Source: Marinobacter sp. NP-4(2019)
Lineage (GTDB): Bacteria; Pseudomonadota; Gammaproteobacteria; Pseudomonadales; Oleiphilaceae
Reading direction: 5' to 3'
Assembly (NCBI RefSeq): GCF_003994855.1
Contig: NZ_CP034142.1
Span: 1,736,001-1,800,000, forward strand
Length of the DNA: 64,000 nt
Both the position numbers and the translations under genes were made by a program. The stretch's first letter is position 1; each line of letters starts with the position of its first letter. Below the pieces are notes generated by a model. The model was not told where the DNA came from. It saw nothing but the letters and a program-made list of their open reading frames with translations, and ran no database searches. This document shows, one piece after another, positions 20,360 through 28,571 of the stretch.

Positions 20360-20447
20360 AGGGTGCGGCAGGTGCAACGTTAAATATTTGTCAGACTGCG
20401 GACTCATACCAATGTCCGCTTTAGCCTCGGAGCGGGCACTGCTATCT

Positions 20448-20477
20448 TTGTCCAAAATTCTGGTTTGACGGGATAAA
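20448..20477 (+). promoter_or_regulatory. Candidate sigma-70 promoter for accA
   Basis: TTGTCC at 20448-20453 and GATAAA at 20472-20477 are separated by 18 bases, 31 bases before the accA ATG. The intergenic region also contains a small GCGGAC/GTCCGC hairpin (20398-20421), which may be a weak end for dnaE. The promoter is a visual match only. Confidence 0.35.
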
Positions 20478-20508
20478 TTTCCGTCCTGCAATCAAATGAT
20501 GGAACATC

Positions 20509-21462
20509 ATGAACCCTAACTATCTGGATTTCGAACAGCCTATTGCCGACCTGGAAGCGAAAATCGAAGAGCTTCGCATGGTCGGGAACGACACCGACAT
20601 CAACATCTCCGATGAAATCAACCGGCTGAAAAGCAAAAGCGTCAGCCTGACGGAGAGTATCTTTTCCGACCTGCAACCCTGGGACGTGGCGCGTCTGGCG
20701 CGTCATCCACGTCGCCCCTATACGCTCGACTACATCGAAATGATCTTCGATGATTTTGACGAGCTGCACGGCGATCGCCGGTATGCGGATGACCTCTCGA
20801 TTGTAGGGGGAACCGCCCGCCTGGACGACAAGCCGGTGATGATTATCGGTCATCAGAAGGGCCGGGAAGTGCGTGACAAGGTCAAGCGTAACTTCGGTAT
20901 GCCTCGTCCGGAGGGGTATCGCAAGGCGCTGCGCCTGATGGAGATGGCCGAGCGTTTCAGCATGCCGATCCTGACCTTTATCGATACCCCGGGCGCCTAT
21001 CCCGGTATCGGCGCCGAAGAGCGGGGCCAGAGTGAGGCGATCGCGTTCAACCTGGGAGTGATGTCCCGCCTTAAAACGCCGATCATTTCTACGGTGATTG
21101 GCGAAGGCGGCTCTGGTGGCGCACTGGCGATCGGCGTCTGTGATCAGCTGAACATGTTGCAATACTCAACCTACGCCGTAATTTCCCCGGAAGGCTGTGC
21201 TTCCATTTTGTGGAAGAGCGCTGAGTACGCGGCGCAGGCAGCGGAAGCCATGGGTGTGACGGCGAGTCGCCTGAAGGATCTGGGGCTGGCGGATAACGTC
21301 ATTAAGGAACCCCTGGGCGGTGCTCACCGGAATCCCGAGAAGATGTCCGAGTCGCTTCGGGAAACCCTGAAGAAAGGGGTTGCCGAACTGAGCCGTCTTC
21401 CCACCGATGAACTGGTATCCCGCCGTTACGAGCGGCTGACCCGATATGACACCGGGCGGTAA
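20509..21462 (+). CDS. accA: Acetyl-CoA carboxylase carboxyltransferase alpha subunit
   Basis: A 317-residue subunit (E. coli 319) of the carboxyltransferase that transfers CO2 from biotin to acetyl-CoA, the first step of fatty-acid synthesis; it works with AccD. Family strings: MNPNYLDFEQPIADLEAKIE, HPRRPYTLDYIE, DELHGDRRYADD, the crotonase-fold oxyanion region FIDTPGAYPGIGAEERGQSEAIA, and GEGGSGGALAIGV. The gene overlaps tilS by 17 bases, a longer overlap than is usual in this window. Confidence 0.97.
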   Translation: MNPNYLDFEQPIADLEAKIEELRMVGNDTDINISDEINRLKSKSVSLTESIFSDLQPWDVARLARHPRRPYTLDYIEMIFDDFDELHGDRRYADDLSIVGGTARLDDKPVMIIGHQKGREVRDKVKRNFGMPRPEGYRKALRLMEMAERFSMPILTFIDTPGAYPGIGAEERGQSEAIAFNLGVMSRLKTPIISTVIGEGGSGGALAIGVCDQLNMLQYSTYAVISPEGCASILWKSAEYAAQAAEAMGVTASRLKDLGLADNVIKEPLGGAHRNPEKMSESLRETLKKGVAELSRLPTDELVSRRYERLTRYDTGR

Positions 21463-22804
21463 ACCCGCCCCGCAGTTTTCCTGGCCGGCGGCATTGTGTG
21501 AGTCGGTCAGGCACCTTCCTGATACTTCCTGTGTGTGGGTCGCCCTCAGCGGTGGCCTCGACTCGGTTCTTCTTCTCCACCTCGTATCCCACTGCCTGGG
21601 CAGTGATCGCAACGTTGCCGCGATCCATGTCAATCACCAGCTTCAGAGGAATGCCGACGAAACCGAGCGGTTCTGCAGGGATTTGTGTAAAAGCGTGGGT
21701 ATTCCCCTGACAGTTGAGCGGGTAACGGTATCTGCGAAGGCTGCCGACGAATCAACGACCGGCGGTATCGAGGAGGCGGCCCGCCATGCGCGCTATGACG
21801 TTTTTAAACGTATTCTGGCACCCGGCCACTTGATGTTGATGGCGCACCATGGCGATGATCAGGCAGAAACTGTTTTGTTCCGTTTGCTGCGAGGTAGTGG
21901 CGTGGCTGGTCTGGCGGGGATGCCGTCCAGTCGGCCTCTCGGCCTGGGAGAATTGCATCGGCCATTTCTCGCCTTCAGTCGCCAGCAGATTTATGGATGG
22001 GCGCAGCAGGCAGGTCTGGTTTGGGTGGAAGATCCCAGCAATACCGATCAGAAATACGATCGCAATTTCCTGCGTCACTCGGTGATACCGTTGCTCAAGT
22101 CCCGTTGGCCGTCATTGATCAAACGTCTCGGACACAGTGCGAGGGCCTGTCGCGACCAGCAGGAGCTGGCGGCGTCGCTGGCACGGATTCACTATGATTT
22201 GGTGTCGGGGGGTGAAGGGCGCTTAAAGATCTCCCAAATGCTCAGTCTAAGCCTGGCGGAGCAAAAAAACCTCGTGCACTGGTGGATCGCCCGATCGGGT
22301 TACCGCTGCCCGGCGGTGGCAAACTGGCAGCAGGTATTGGATGACCTGATGTGCTCCGCTGAAGATAAAGAGCCTGAGCTCCGGGGTGATGGATTCTCCC
22401 TGCGCCGCTTCCATGGCTGGCTTTACCTGGTACCTGAGCAGCCCGGGGATTTGCCGGTTCCGCAATCCTTGATACCCGGGCACTCGGTTCAGATCGGCCC
22501 TTGGCGGTTTACCCTGGCTGCCACGGCTACCGCGAGTGATGGCCCTCCGCCAATACGAATATCTACGAGGCAGGGCGGCGAACGTATACGAACTCGCCCC
22601 GATGGCCCCTCGAAACCACTGAAAAAGTGGTTGCAGGAGCAACATGTGCCACCCTGGGAAAGGGCGCGGATTCCCTTGCTGTTCGAGGGACCGGAAGGTG
22701 GGGGCGAGCTGGTTGCCGTTGGCGATCTGTGGCTCTCCGGTAAATACTGTGGGGAGGCCCCAGCCGCCGGCTGGCGCATTGTTGTGGAGCGGGAATTTGA
22801 TTGA
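21446..22804 (+). CDS. tilS: tRNA(Ile)-lysidine synthase
   Basis: A 452-residue enzyme that changes C34 of the CAU anticodon of tRNA-Ile2 to lysidine, allowing AUA decoding. The N-terminal PP-loop ATP site is VALSGGLDSVLLLHLV, with HVNHQLQ and HHGDDQAETVLFRLLRGSG in the catalytic domain. The C-terminal TilS domain includes GGERIRTRPDGPSKPLKKWL. The ATG at 21446 lies inside the last codons of accA, which suggests coupling; no later start keeps a good lead. An 87-base gap separates it from pyrG. Confidence 0.95.
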   Translation: MTPGGKPAPQFSWPAALCESVRHLPDTSCVWVALSGGLDSVLLLHLVSHCLGSDRNVAAIHVNHQLQRNADETERFCRDLCKSVGIPLTVERVTVSAKAADESTTGGIEEAARHARYDVFKRILAPGHLMLMAHHGDDQAETVLFRLLRGSGVAGLAGMPSSRPLGLGELHRPFLAFSRQQIYGWAQQAGLVWVEDPSNTDQKYDRNFLRHSVIPLLKSRWPSLIKRLGHSARACRDQQELAASLARIHYDLVSGGEGRLKISQMLSLSLAEQKNLVHWWIARSGYRCPAVANWQQVLDDLMCSAEDKEPELRGDGFSLRRFHGWLYLVPEQPGDLPVPQSLIPGHSVQIGPWRFTLAATATASDGPPPIRISTRQGGERIRTRPDGPSKPLKKWLQEQHVPPWERARIPLLFEGPEGGGELVAVGDLWLSGKYCGEAPAAGWRIVVEREFD

Positions 22805-22891
22805 GTAAGGTGGGGGTTTCTGGTAGTCTGGCGTCCCATCTTGAGATGACAATCTCCCTCCTTCACCGAACCAGACAATCATGGAATCTGC

Positions 22892-24520
22892 ATGACGCGT
22901 TATATTTTCGTCACCGGCGGTGTCGTGTCCTCCTTGGGGAAAGGTATCGCATCGGCTTCACTGGCTGCGATCCTCGAGGCACGCGGCCTGAAGGTCACCA
23001 TTCTCAAGCTGGACCCGTACATCAACGTGGACCCCGGCACCATGAGCCCGTTTCAGCACGGTGAAGTATTCGTCACCGAAGATGGCGCGGAAACCGACCT
23101 CGATCTGGGGCACTACGAGCGATTCATTCGCAGCCGCATGACTCGTCGCAACAACTTCACAACCGGCCGTGTCTACGAAGAGGTTATTCGTAAGGAGCGT
23201 CGTGGAGACTATCTGGGCGGCACCGTGCAGGTGATTCCTCACATCACCGACGAGATCAAGCGTCGTGTGGTGGAAGGTGCGGCCGGTTCTGATGTGGCCC
23301 TGATCGAAATTGGCGGCACCGTGGGTGATATCGAGTCCCTGCCGTTCCTTGAGGCGTGTCGTCAATTGAAGGTAGAGGTTGGACCTCAACGGGCCCTGTT
23401 CATGCACCTGACGCTGGTGCCATATATCGCCACCGCCGGAGAGATCAAGACCAAACCCACCCAGCATTCCGTGAAGGAAATGCGTTCCATCGGTCTGCAG
23501 CCGGATATCCTGCTGTGCCGTTCGGAGCACGAGGTGGACGCCAGTTCCCGTCGCAAGATTGCCCTGTTCACGAACGTGGAAGAGCGAGCGGTCATTCCGC
23601 TTCAGGACGCCAAGTCCATCTACGCCATTCCCCGCATGCTTCACGAACATGGTCTGGACCAGTTGGTGATTGAACGGTTCAGCCTGGACGCGCGTCCTGC
23701 TGACTTGAGTGAATGGGACGACGTTGTCGAATCCCTTATGAATCCCGAAGACGAAGTGACCATCGCCATGGTCGGTAAGTACATGGAGCTTCTGGATGCC
23801 TACAAGTCACTGATTGAGTCCTTGCTGCACGCCGGTATCAAAACCCGTACCAAGGTCAAGATCAATTACATTGATTCCGAGGACATCGAACGTGACGGCA
23901 CCGGGGCACTCGACAGTGCCGATGCTATTCTGGTGCCAGGCGGCTTTGGTGAGCGTGGTGTGGAAGGCAAGATTCGCACAGTGCAGTACGCTCGCGAAAA
24001 CAAAGTTCCCTATCTGGGTATTTGTCTTGGCATGCAGGTAGCCGTTATTGAGTATGCCCGTAACGTGGCGGGCCTCAAGGACGCCCACAGCACAGAATTC
24101 CGTCAGCATACACCGGAACCGGTGGTTGGCCTGATTACCGAATGGCTTGATGCCAGCGGCGAGCGCGAAGAACGTACAGAGGAATCCGATCTGGGTGGCA
24201 CCATGCGCCTTGGTGCGCAGGACTGTGTGTTGACCGAAGGTTCCACCATTGCCAACTGCTATGGCAAGAAAACCATCCGTGAACGTCACCGCCACCGTTA
24301 CGAAGTAAACAATCATTTCCTGCCCAATCTGGAAGAGGCCGGCTTGAAGATTTCCGGCCGCTCGGCCGACGGTCGTCTGGTGGAAGTGGTTGAGGCCCCG
24401 GATCATCCCTGGTTTGTGGCGTGCCAGTTCCACCCGGAATTTACATCAACGCCCCGTGACGGGCATCCCCTGTTCAAGGGCTTTGTCCAGGCAGCACTGG
24501 CTCATAAAAAGGAATCCTGA
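22892..24520 (+). CDS. pyrG: CTP synthase
   Basis: A 542-residue enzyme making CTP from UTP, ATP and glutamine. The N-terminal synthetase domain begins MTRYIFVTGGVVSSLGKGI with KLDPYINVDPGTMSPFQHGE. The C-terminal class I glutamine amidotransferase domain has the nucleophile elbow GICLGMQ (catalytic Cys) and the His-Glu pair in CQFHPEF. The length equals the family norm. The kdsA start follows 2 bases after the stop; pyrG-kdsA-eno is a classic gammaproteobacterial order. Confidence 0.98.
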   Translation: MTRYIFVTGGVVSSLGKGIASASLAAILEARGLKVTILKLDPYINVDPGTMSPFQHGEVFVTEDGAETDLDLGHYERFIRSRMTRRNNFTTGRVYEEVIRKERRGDYLGGTVQVIPHITDEIKRRVVEGAAGSDVALIEIGGTVGDIESLPFLEACRQLKVEVGPQRALFMHLTLVPYIATAGEIKTKPTQHSVKEMRSIGLQPDILLCRSEHEVDASSRRKIALFTNVEERAVIPLQDAKSIYAIPRMLHEHGLDQLVIERFSLDARPADLSEWDDVVESLMNPEDEVTIAMVGKYMELLDAYKSLIESLLHAGIKTRTKVKINYIDSEDIERDGTGALDSADAILVPGGFGERGVEGKIRTVQYARENKVPYLGICLGMQVAVIEYARNVAGLKDAHSTEFRQHTPEPVVGLITEWLDASGEREERTEESDLGGTMRLGAQDCVLTEGSTIANCYGKKTIRERHRHRYEVNNHFLPNLEEAGLKISGRSADGRLVEVVEAPDHPWFVACQFHPEFTSTPRDGHPLFKGFVQAALAHKKES

Positions 24521-24522
24521 GC

Positions 24523-25368
24523 ATGGCACAGAGCACGGTAAACGTCTCCGGAATCGAGGTCGCCAACGACAAGCCGTTTGTGTTGTTTGGTGGTATGAAC
24601 GTACTGGAATCTCCCGAGCTGGCCATGGAAGTGGCAGAGGCCTACGTTGAGGCCACTGGCAAGCTGGGTATTCCGTATGTGTTCAAGGCGTCCTTTGACA
24701 AGGCCAACCGCTCGTCCGTGAACTCTTTCCGTGGCCCCGGCCTGGAGAAAGGACTGCAAATACTGGCGGACATCAAGAGCAAATTCGGTGTCCCCATCAT
24801 TTCCGATGTCCATGAACCGGCCCAGGCTGCGCCTGCGGCAGAGGTGTGTGACATCATTCAGTTGCCGGCCTTCCTGAGCCGCCAGACTGATCTGGTGGTC
24901 GCCATGGCCAAAACCGGTGCAGTTATCAACATCAAGAAGGCCCAGTTCCTCGCACCCCAGGAAATGAAGCACATCATCACCAAGTGTGAAGAAGCCGGCA
25001 ACGACAAGGTGATCCTGTGCGAGCGGGGCAGCAGCTTTGGTTATAACAACCTGGTGGTCGACATGCTCGGCTTCGGCATCATGAAGTCCATGAATGTGCC
25101 GGTGATGTTTGATGTGACTCATTCACTGCAGATGCCTGGCGGGCGAGCTGATTCTGCTGGCGGTCGTCGTGCGCAGGTCACGGACCTGGCACTGGCCGGT
25201 ATGTCTCAAGGGCTGGCCGGCTTATTCCTGGAAGCTCATCCGGACCCGGATAAGGCCAAATGCGATGGCCCCTGTGCCTTGCGCCTGAGCCAACTGGAGC
25301 CATTCCTCCAGCGGGTCAAGGCAGTGGATGATCTTGTTAAGAGCTTTAAACCTATCGACACCGCCTGA
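24523..25368 (+). CDS. kdsA: 3-deoxy-8-phosphooctulonate synthase (KDO-8-P synthase)
   Basis: A 281-residue enzyme joining phosphoenolpyruvate and arabinose 5-phosphate to KDO 8-phosphate for lipopolysaccharide core synthesis. Conserved: PFVLFGGMNVLES, FKASFDKANRSS, GPGLEKGL, QLPAFLSRQTDLV, CERGSSFGYNNLVVDM and EAHPDPDKAKCDGPCAL. The Asn in GGMN, where metal-dependent homologues have Cys, places it in the metal-independent class, as in E. coli. Its stop codon falls in the loop of a perfect 9-bp hairpin. Confidence 0.97.
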   Translation: MAQSTVNVSGIEVANDKPFVLFGGMNVLESPELAMEVAEAYVEATGKLGIPYVFKASFDKANRSSVNSFRGPGLEKGLQILADIKSKFGVPIISDVHEPAQAAPAAEVCDIIQLPAFLSRQTDLVVAMAKTGAVINIKKAQFLAPQEMKHIITKCEEAGNDKVILCERGSSFGYNNLVVDMLGFGIMKSMNVPVMFDVTHSLQMPGGRADSAGGRRAQVTDLALAGMSQGLAGLFLEAHPDPDKAKCDGPCALRLSQLEPFLQRVKAVDDLVKSFKPIDTA

Positions 25369-25379
25369 TTGGCGGTGTC
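25357..25379 (+). terminator. Hairpin spanning the kdsA stop codon (possible terminator)
   Basis: GACACCGCC (25357-25365) pairs perfectly with GGCGGTGTC (25371-25379) around the loop TGATT, and TGA of the loop is the kdsA stop codon. The tail GACGTTTC is only weakly T-rich, so it may be a pause, a weak terminator or an RNA 3'-end stabiliser rather than a strong terminator. Confidence 0.5.
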
Positions 25380-25395
25380 GACGTTTCATCAGGAC

Positions 25396-25520
25396 TTGGT
25401 GAGCGAGCGGGTGGTTGGGCTTTGCGAAAATTTCGAAGGCCATGGATGGCCTGAGAGAAGCGCACATGGATGTGCTCGTAGCGGTTTTCGCAAAGCCCAA
25501 CCACCCGCTTGCTCTTGCAC
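25396..25520 (+). repeat. Structured intergenic repeat, locus A (locus-specific palindromic arms around a hairpin core)
   Basis: A 25-base arm (25406-25430, starting AGCGGGTGG and ending GCGAAAA) is perfectly complementary to 25485-25509; a further TTGGTG/CACCAA pair lies outside it. The 54-base interior (25431-25484) starts TTTCGAAGGCCA and ends GTAGCGG. It holds two small hairpins, GGCCAT-GG-ATGGCC (25438-25451) and GCACAT-GG-ATGTGC (25462-25475), both centred on CATGGATG. The core recurs at 44792-44926, but the arms do not. The A/T run is next to the loop, the reverse of a bidirectional terminator. It lies between kdsA and eno with no coding content. Confidence 0.85.
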
Positions 25521-25578
25521 CAAATCCAGAAATTAACCTTACACCGATTCTAGAAGATAAAACCGGAGACCCAGAAGA

Positions 25579-26874
25579 ATGACCAAGATTGCCAACATCA
25601 AAGCCCGTGAGGTACTGGATTCACGCGGTAACCCGACCGTTGAAGCGGACGTGATTCTTGAGGACGGAACGCTGGGCCGTGCTTGCGCGCCTTCCGGCGC
25701 ATCTACCGGTTCCCGCGAAGCGCTGGAGCTGCGTGATGGCGATTCTTCCCGTTATCTGGGCAAGGGTGTCCGTAAGGCCGTTGAAGCCGTGAACAGCAAG
25801 ATCCGTGACGCGCTGATCGGTAAAGACGCCGCAGACCAGCGTGGTCTGGACGACACCATGCTGGAACTGGACGGCACCGAGAACAAAGCTAACCTGGGCG
25901 CTAACGCCATTCTGGCGGTTTCCCTGGCGGCGGCCAAGGCAGCTGCGATTTCTCTTGGCAAGCCGCTGTACGAGCATATTGCGGACATCAACGGCACTTC
26001 CGGCAAGTTCTCCATGCCGGTTCCGATGATGAACATCCTCAATGGCGGTGAGCACGCGGACAACAATGTGGATATCCAGGAGTTCATGGTTCAGCCGGTG
26101 GCTGCCAAGAGCTTTGCGGAGGCCCTGAGAATTGGCGCCGAGATCTTCCACAGCCTGAAGAAAGTACTGAAGGCCCAGGGTCTGAACACCGCAGTGGGTG
26201 ACGAAGGTGGTTTCGCTCCTAACCTGCCGTCCAACGAAGCGGCACTGGCGGTCATTCAGGAAGCGGTTGAGAAAGCCGGTTACAAGCTGGGATCCGATGT
26301 GACCCTGGCCCTGGACTGTGCGTCTTCCGAGTTCTACAAGGACGGTCAGTACCAGTTGTCCGGTGAAGGCAAGAGCTTTGACTCCGAAGGCTTTGCCGAT
26401 TACCTGGCCGGTCTGTGCGAACGTTACCCGATCGTCTCCATCGAAGATGGCATGGACGAGAGCGACTGGGACGGCTGGAAAGTGCTGACCGACAAGCTGG
26501 GCAGCAAGGTTCAGCTGGTGGGTGATGACCTGTTCGTAACCAACACCAAAATCCTGAAGCAGGGTATCGACAAGGGCGTTGGTAATTCCATCCTGATCAA
26601 GTTCAACCAGATTGGTAGCCTGAGTGAAACCCTCGACGCCATCAAGATGGCCCAGGACGCTGGTTTCACGGCAGTGATCTCCCACCGTTCCGGTGAAACC
26701 GAGGACACCACCATTGCCGACCTGGCGGTGGCAACCTGCGCGGGCCAGATCAAAACCGGTTCCCTGTGCCGCTCGGATCGCGTAGCCAAGTACAACCAGC
26801 TTCTGCGCATCGAGGAAGCCCTGGAAGGCCAGGCGCCATACCGTGGTCTGACCGAGATCAAGGGTCAGGGTTGA
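25579..26874 (+). CDS. eno: Enolase
   Basis: A 431-residue glycolytic enzyme converting 2-phosphoglycerate to phosphoenolpyruvate; in gammaproteobacteria it is also part of the RNA degradosome. Conserved: REVLDSRGNPTVEADV, GASTGSREALELRDGD, the metal ligands near LALDCASSEFY and SIEDGMDESDWDGW, the catalytic Lys in ILIKFNQIGSLSETL, and the signature SHRSGETEDTTIADLAV. The length fits E. coli (432). It follows the structured repeat, 58 bases after its end, and is followed by a long hairpin and then ftsB. Confidence 0.98.
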   Translation: MTKIANIKAREVLDSRGNPTVEADVILEDGTLGRACAPSGASTGSREALELRDGDSSRYLGKGVRKAVEAVNSKIRDALIGKDAADQRGLDDTMLELDGTENKANLGANAILAVSLAAAKAAAISLGKPLYEHIADINGTSGKFSMPVPMMNILNGGEHADNNVDIQEFMVQPVAAKSFAEALRIGAEIFHSLKKVLKAQGLNTAVGDEGGFAPNLPSNEAALAVIQEAVEKAGYKLGSDVTLALDCASSEFYKDGQYQLSGEGKSFDSEGFADYLAGLCERYPIVSIEDGMDESDWDGWKVLTDKLGSKVQLVGDDLFVTNTKILKQGIDKGVGNSILIKFNQIGSLSETLDAIKMAQDAGFTAVISHRSGETEDTTIADLAVATCAGQIKTGSLCRSDRVAKYNQLLRIEEALEGQAPYRGLTEIKGQG

Positions 26875-26931
26875 GGCCCGACGGAGTCATTTTTTACCTG
26901 TATTAGCGCTTATTTCAGGTAACAAAATGTT

Positions 26932-26974
26932 AAGGCCATCGTGTTCTGAATGAAAATTCATTCACGATGGCCTT
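26932..26974 (+). terminator. Long hairpin after eno (probable terminator)
   Basis: AAGGCCATCG (26932-26941) pairs with CGATGGCCTT (26965-26974), and an inner TGAATG/CATTCA pair (26947-26952 with 26959-26964) extends the stem past a small bulge. It lies 58 bases after the eno stop. The tail CTTTCTGC is only moderately T-rich. The A-run before the stem is too short to make it clearly bidirectional. Confidence 0.6.
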
Positions 26975-26997
26975 TCTGCACAACCATTTAGCATAAT

Positions 26998-27027
26998 TTG
27001 TTGTTAATCTACTCTAAGGTCTATACT
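26998..27027 (+). promoter_or_regulatory. Candidate sigma-70 promoter for the ftsB-ispD-ispF-truD operon
   Basis: TTGTTG (26998-27003) and TATACT (27022-27027) are 18 bases apart in an AT-rich stretch, 50 bases before the ftsB start and after the eno hairpin. It is a good visual match to sigma-70 elements and is the only obvious promoter before ftsB. Confidence 0.5.
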
Positions 27028-27077
27028 CAACATTCAGTGTTGGTTTTTTGTTCGGCTTTTATTAAACGGAATTAGCA

Positions 27078-27350
27078 ATGAAGGTGCTCTGGTCCATCAT
27101 GGCTGTGCTGATACTCCTGCTGCAGGTGCGCCTGTGGATCGGGGAGGGCAGCTTCGCGCAGGTATGGGCCCTGGAGCAGTCCATTTCCGAGCAGCGGGAA
27201 GAGAATGCCGAACTGTCCGCCCGCAACGAACGCCTTTACGCTGAAGTCCGGAATCTGCATAACGAGCAGGGTGCGGTGGAAGAGCGTGCGAGGATGAACC
27301 TGGGGCTGATCCGTGACGACGAAACCTTTTTCCTGGTTGTTGAAAACTGA
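27078..27350 (+). CDS. ftsB: Cell division protein FtsB
   Basis: A 90-residue bitopic membrane protein of the divisome FtsQLB complex. One N-terminal membrane helix (residues ~3-20, preceded by MKVLW) is followed by a coiled coil (LEQSISEQREENAELSARN) and the conserved tail EERARMNLGLIRDDETFF. Its length and place before ispD are typical of gammaproteobacteria. The next gene starts 9 bases after the stop. Confidence 0.93.
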   Translation: MKVLWSIMAVLILLLQVRLWIGEGSFAQVWALEQSISEQREENAELSARNERLYAEVRNLHNEQGAVEERARMNLGLIRDDETFFLVVEN

Positions 27351-27359
27351 TACACGCCA

Positions 27360-28061
27360 ATGACGAATCCCCGATTCTGGCTGATCGTGCCTGCCGCCGG
27401 TATTGGTCAGCGCATGCAGGCCGAATGCCCCAAGCAGTACCTCAGGATTGATCGTCGTTTTATTCTCGATATCACCCTGTCACGTACCCTCGACTCAGCT
27501 TCGTTCGATGGCTGCATGGTCGCCCTCCATCCGGACGATCGCTGGTGGGCGAACACCGAAGCCAGTAGTGATTCCCGAATTCAGACTTGTCGTGGTGGTG
27601 TTGAACGGGCGGACTCGGTGCTTGCCGCGCTCCGTGCGCTGGCACCTCAGGCGGATGCGGATGATTGGGTGCTGGTCCACGATGCCGCCCGCCCGTGTCT
27701 CCACCGGGACGACCTGATCCGGTTAATCACCTCTCTGCAGAATCACAATGTCGGCGGCCTCCTGGCCTCTCCCGTCGCCGATACGCTCAAGAAGGGCAAC
27801 CGCGCCACCCCTCCGGAAGTCCAGGAGACCGTTGACCGGCGTGCTCTTTGGCGAGCCCTGACACCCCAGATGTTCCGATACGCCAAGCTGGTCAACGCGC
27901 TGGAGTTGGCCGCGGAAAATGCCCAGCCTGTGACGGATGAATCCTCTGCCATGGAATTTTCAGGTAACATGCCGATACTGGTGGAAGGACGCCCGGACAA
28001 CATCAAGGTGACTGTCCCGGCGGATCTCGCCCTGGCGGGATTTATCCTCAGCCAGCTCTGA
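27360..28061 (+). CDS. ispD: 2-C-methyl-D-erythritol 4-phosphate cytidylyltransferase
   Basis: A 233-residue enzyme that activates MEP with CTP in the non-mevalonate isoprenoid pathway. Features: the nucleotide-binding loop PAAGIGQRMQAECPKQYL, CRGGVERADSVLAAL, VLVHDAARPCLHRDDL, SPVADTLKKG and the C-terminal MPILVEGRPDNIKVT. It is followed by ispF after 30 bases, the usual order ispD-ispF for two steps of the same pathway. Confidence 0.96.
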   Translation: MTNPRFWLIVPAAGIGQRMQAECPKQYLRIDRRFILDITLSRTLDSASFDGCMVALHPDDRWWANTEASSDSRIQTCRGGVERADSVLAALRALAPQADADDWVLVHDAARPCLHRDDLIRLITSLQNHNVGGLLASPVADTLKKGNRATPPEVQETVDRRALWRALTPQMFRYAKLVNALELAAENAQPVTDESSAMEFSGNMPILVEGRPDNIKVTVPADLALAGFILSQL

Positions 28062-28091
28062 ATTTGCCTGCACGGTTTCGGGAAAGTCTCT

Positions 28092-28571
28092 ATGCGTATT
28101 GGTCAGGGCTTCGATGTCCATGCCTTCGGTGAAGGCAGCTTTGTTACTCTCGGTGGTGTCCGGATTCCCCACAGTCACGGCCTGAAAGCTCATTCTGACG
28201 GCGACGTGCTTTTGCATGCGCTGGCGGACGCGCTCCTGGGCGCGGTGGCCCTCGGTGATATCGGGCATCTGTTCCCTGATAGCAGTGATGAATGGGCCGG
28301 AGCCGATAGCCGGGATTTGTTGCGTCGCGTCATGAGCCGGGTCACCGAGGAGGGATTTTCCGTGGTGAACGTCGATACCACCATTATTGCTCAGGCGCCC
28401 AAAATGGCGCCCCATGTTGAATCCATGCGGCTGAACATTGCCGAAGACCTGGGTATCCCCGCCAGCCGGGTCAGTGTAAAGGCGACGACCACTGAAAAAC
28501 TCGGCTTTACCGGGCGTGGTGAAGGCATTGCCTGTCAGGCAATTTGCCTGCTGGAGCCGGTATCCTCGTGA
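28092..28571 (+). CDS. ispF: 2-C-methyl-D-erythritol 2,4-cyclodiphosphate synthase
   Basis: A 159-residue enzyme forming the cyclic diphosphate in the MEP pathway; active as a trimer. The metal ligands are in MRIGQGFDVHAFGEG (Asp8, His10) and the HSDGDVLLHALADALLGA segment; GDIGHLFPDSSDEW and VSVKATTTEKLGFTGRGEGI are also diagnostic. The stop overlaps the truD GTG start by 3 bases (GTGA), so the two are coupled. Confidence 0.97.
   Translation: MRIGQGFDVHAFGEGSFVTLGGVRIPHSHGLKAHSDGDVLLHALADALLGAVALGDIGHLFPDSSDEWAGADSRDLLRRVMSRVTEEGFSVVNVDTTIIAQAPKMAPHVESMRLNIAEDLGIPASRVSVKATTTEKLGFTGRGEGIACQAICLLEPVSS

Noticed and set aside
25396..25520. The kdsA-eno palindrome as an ordinary bidirectional terminator
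   Set aside because: The A/T runs are next to the loop and not at the base of the stem, the interior is 54 bases with its own hairpins, and the core recurs at a second locus with different arms.
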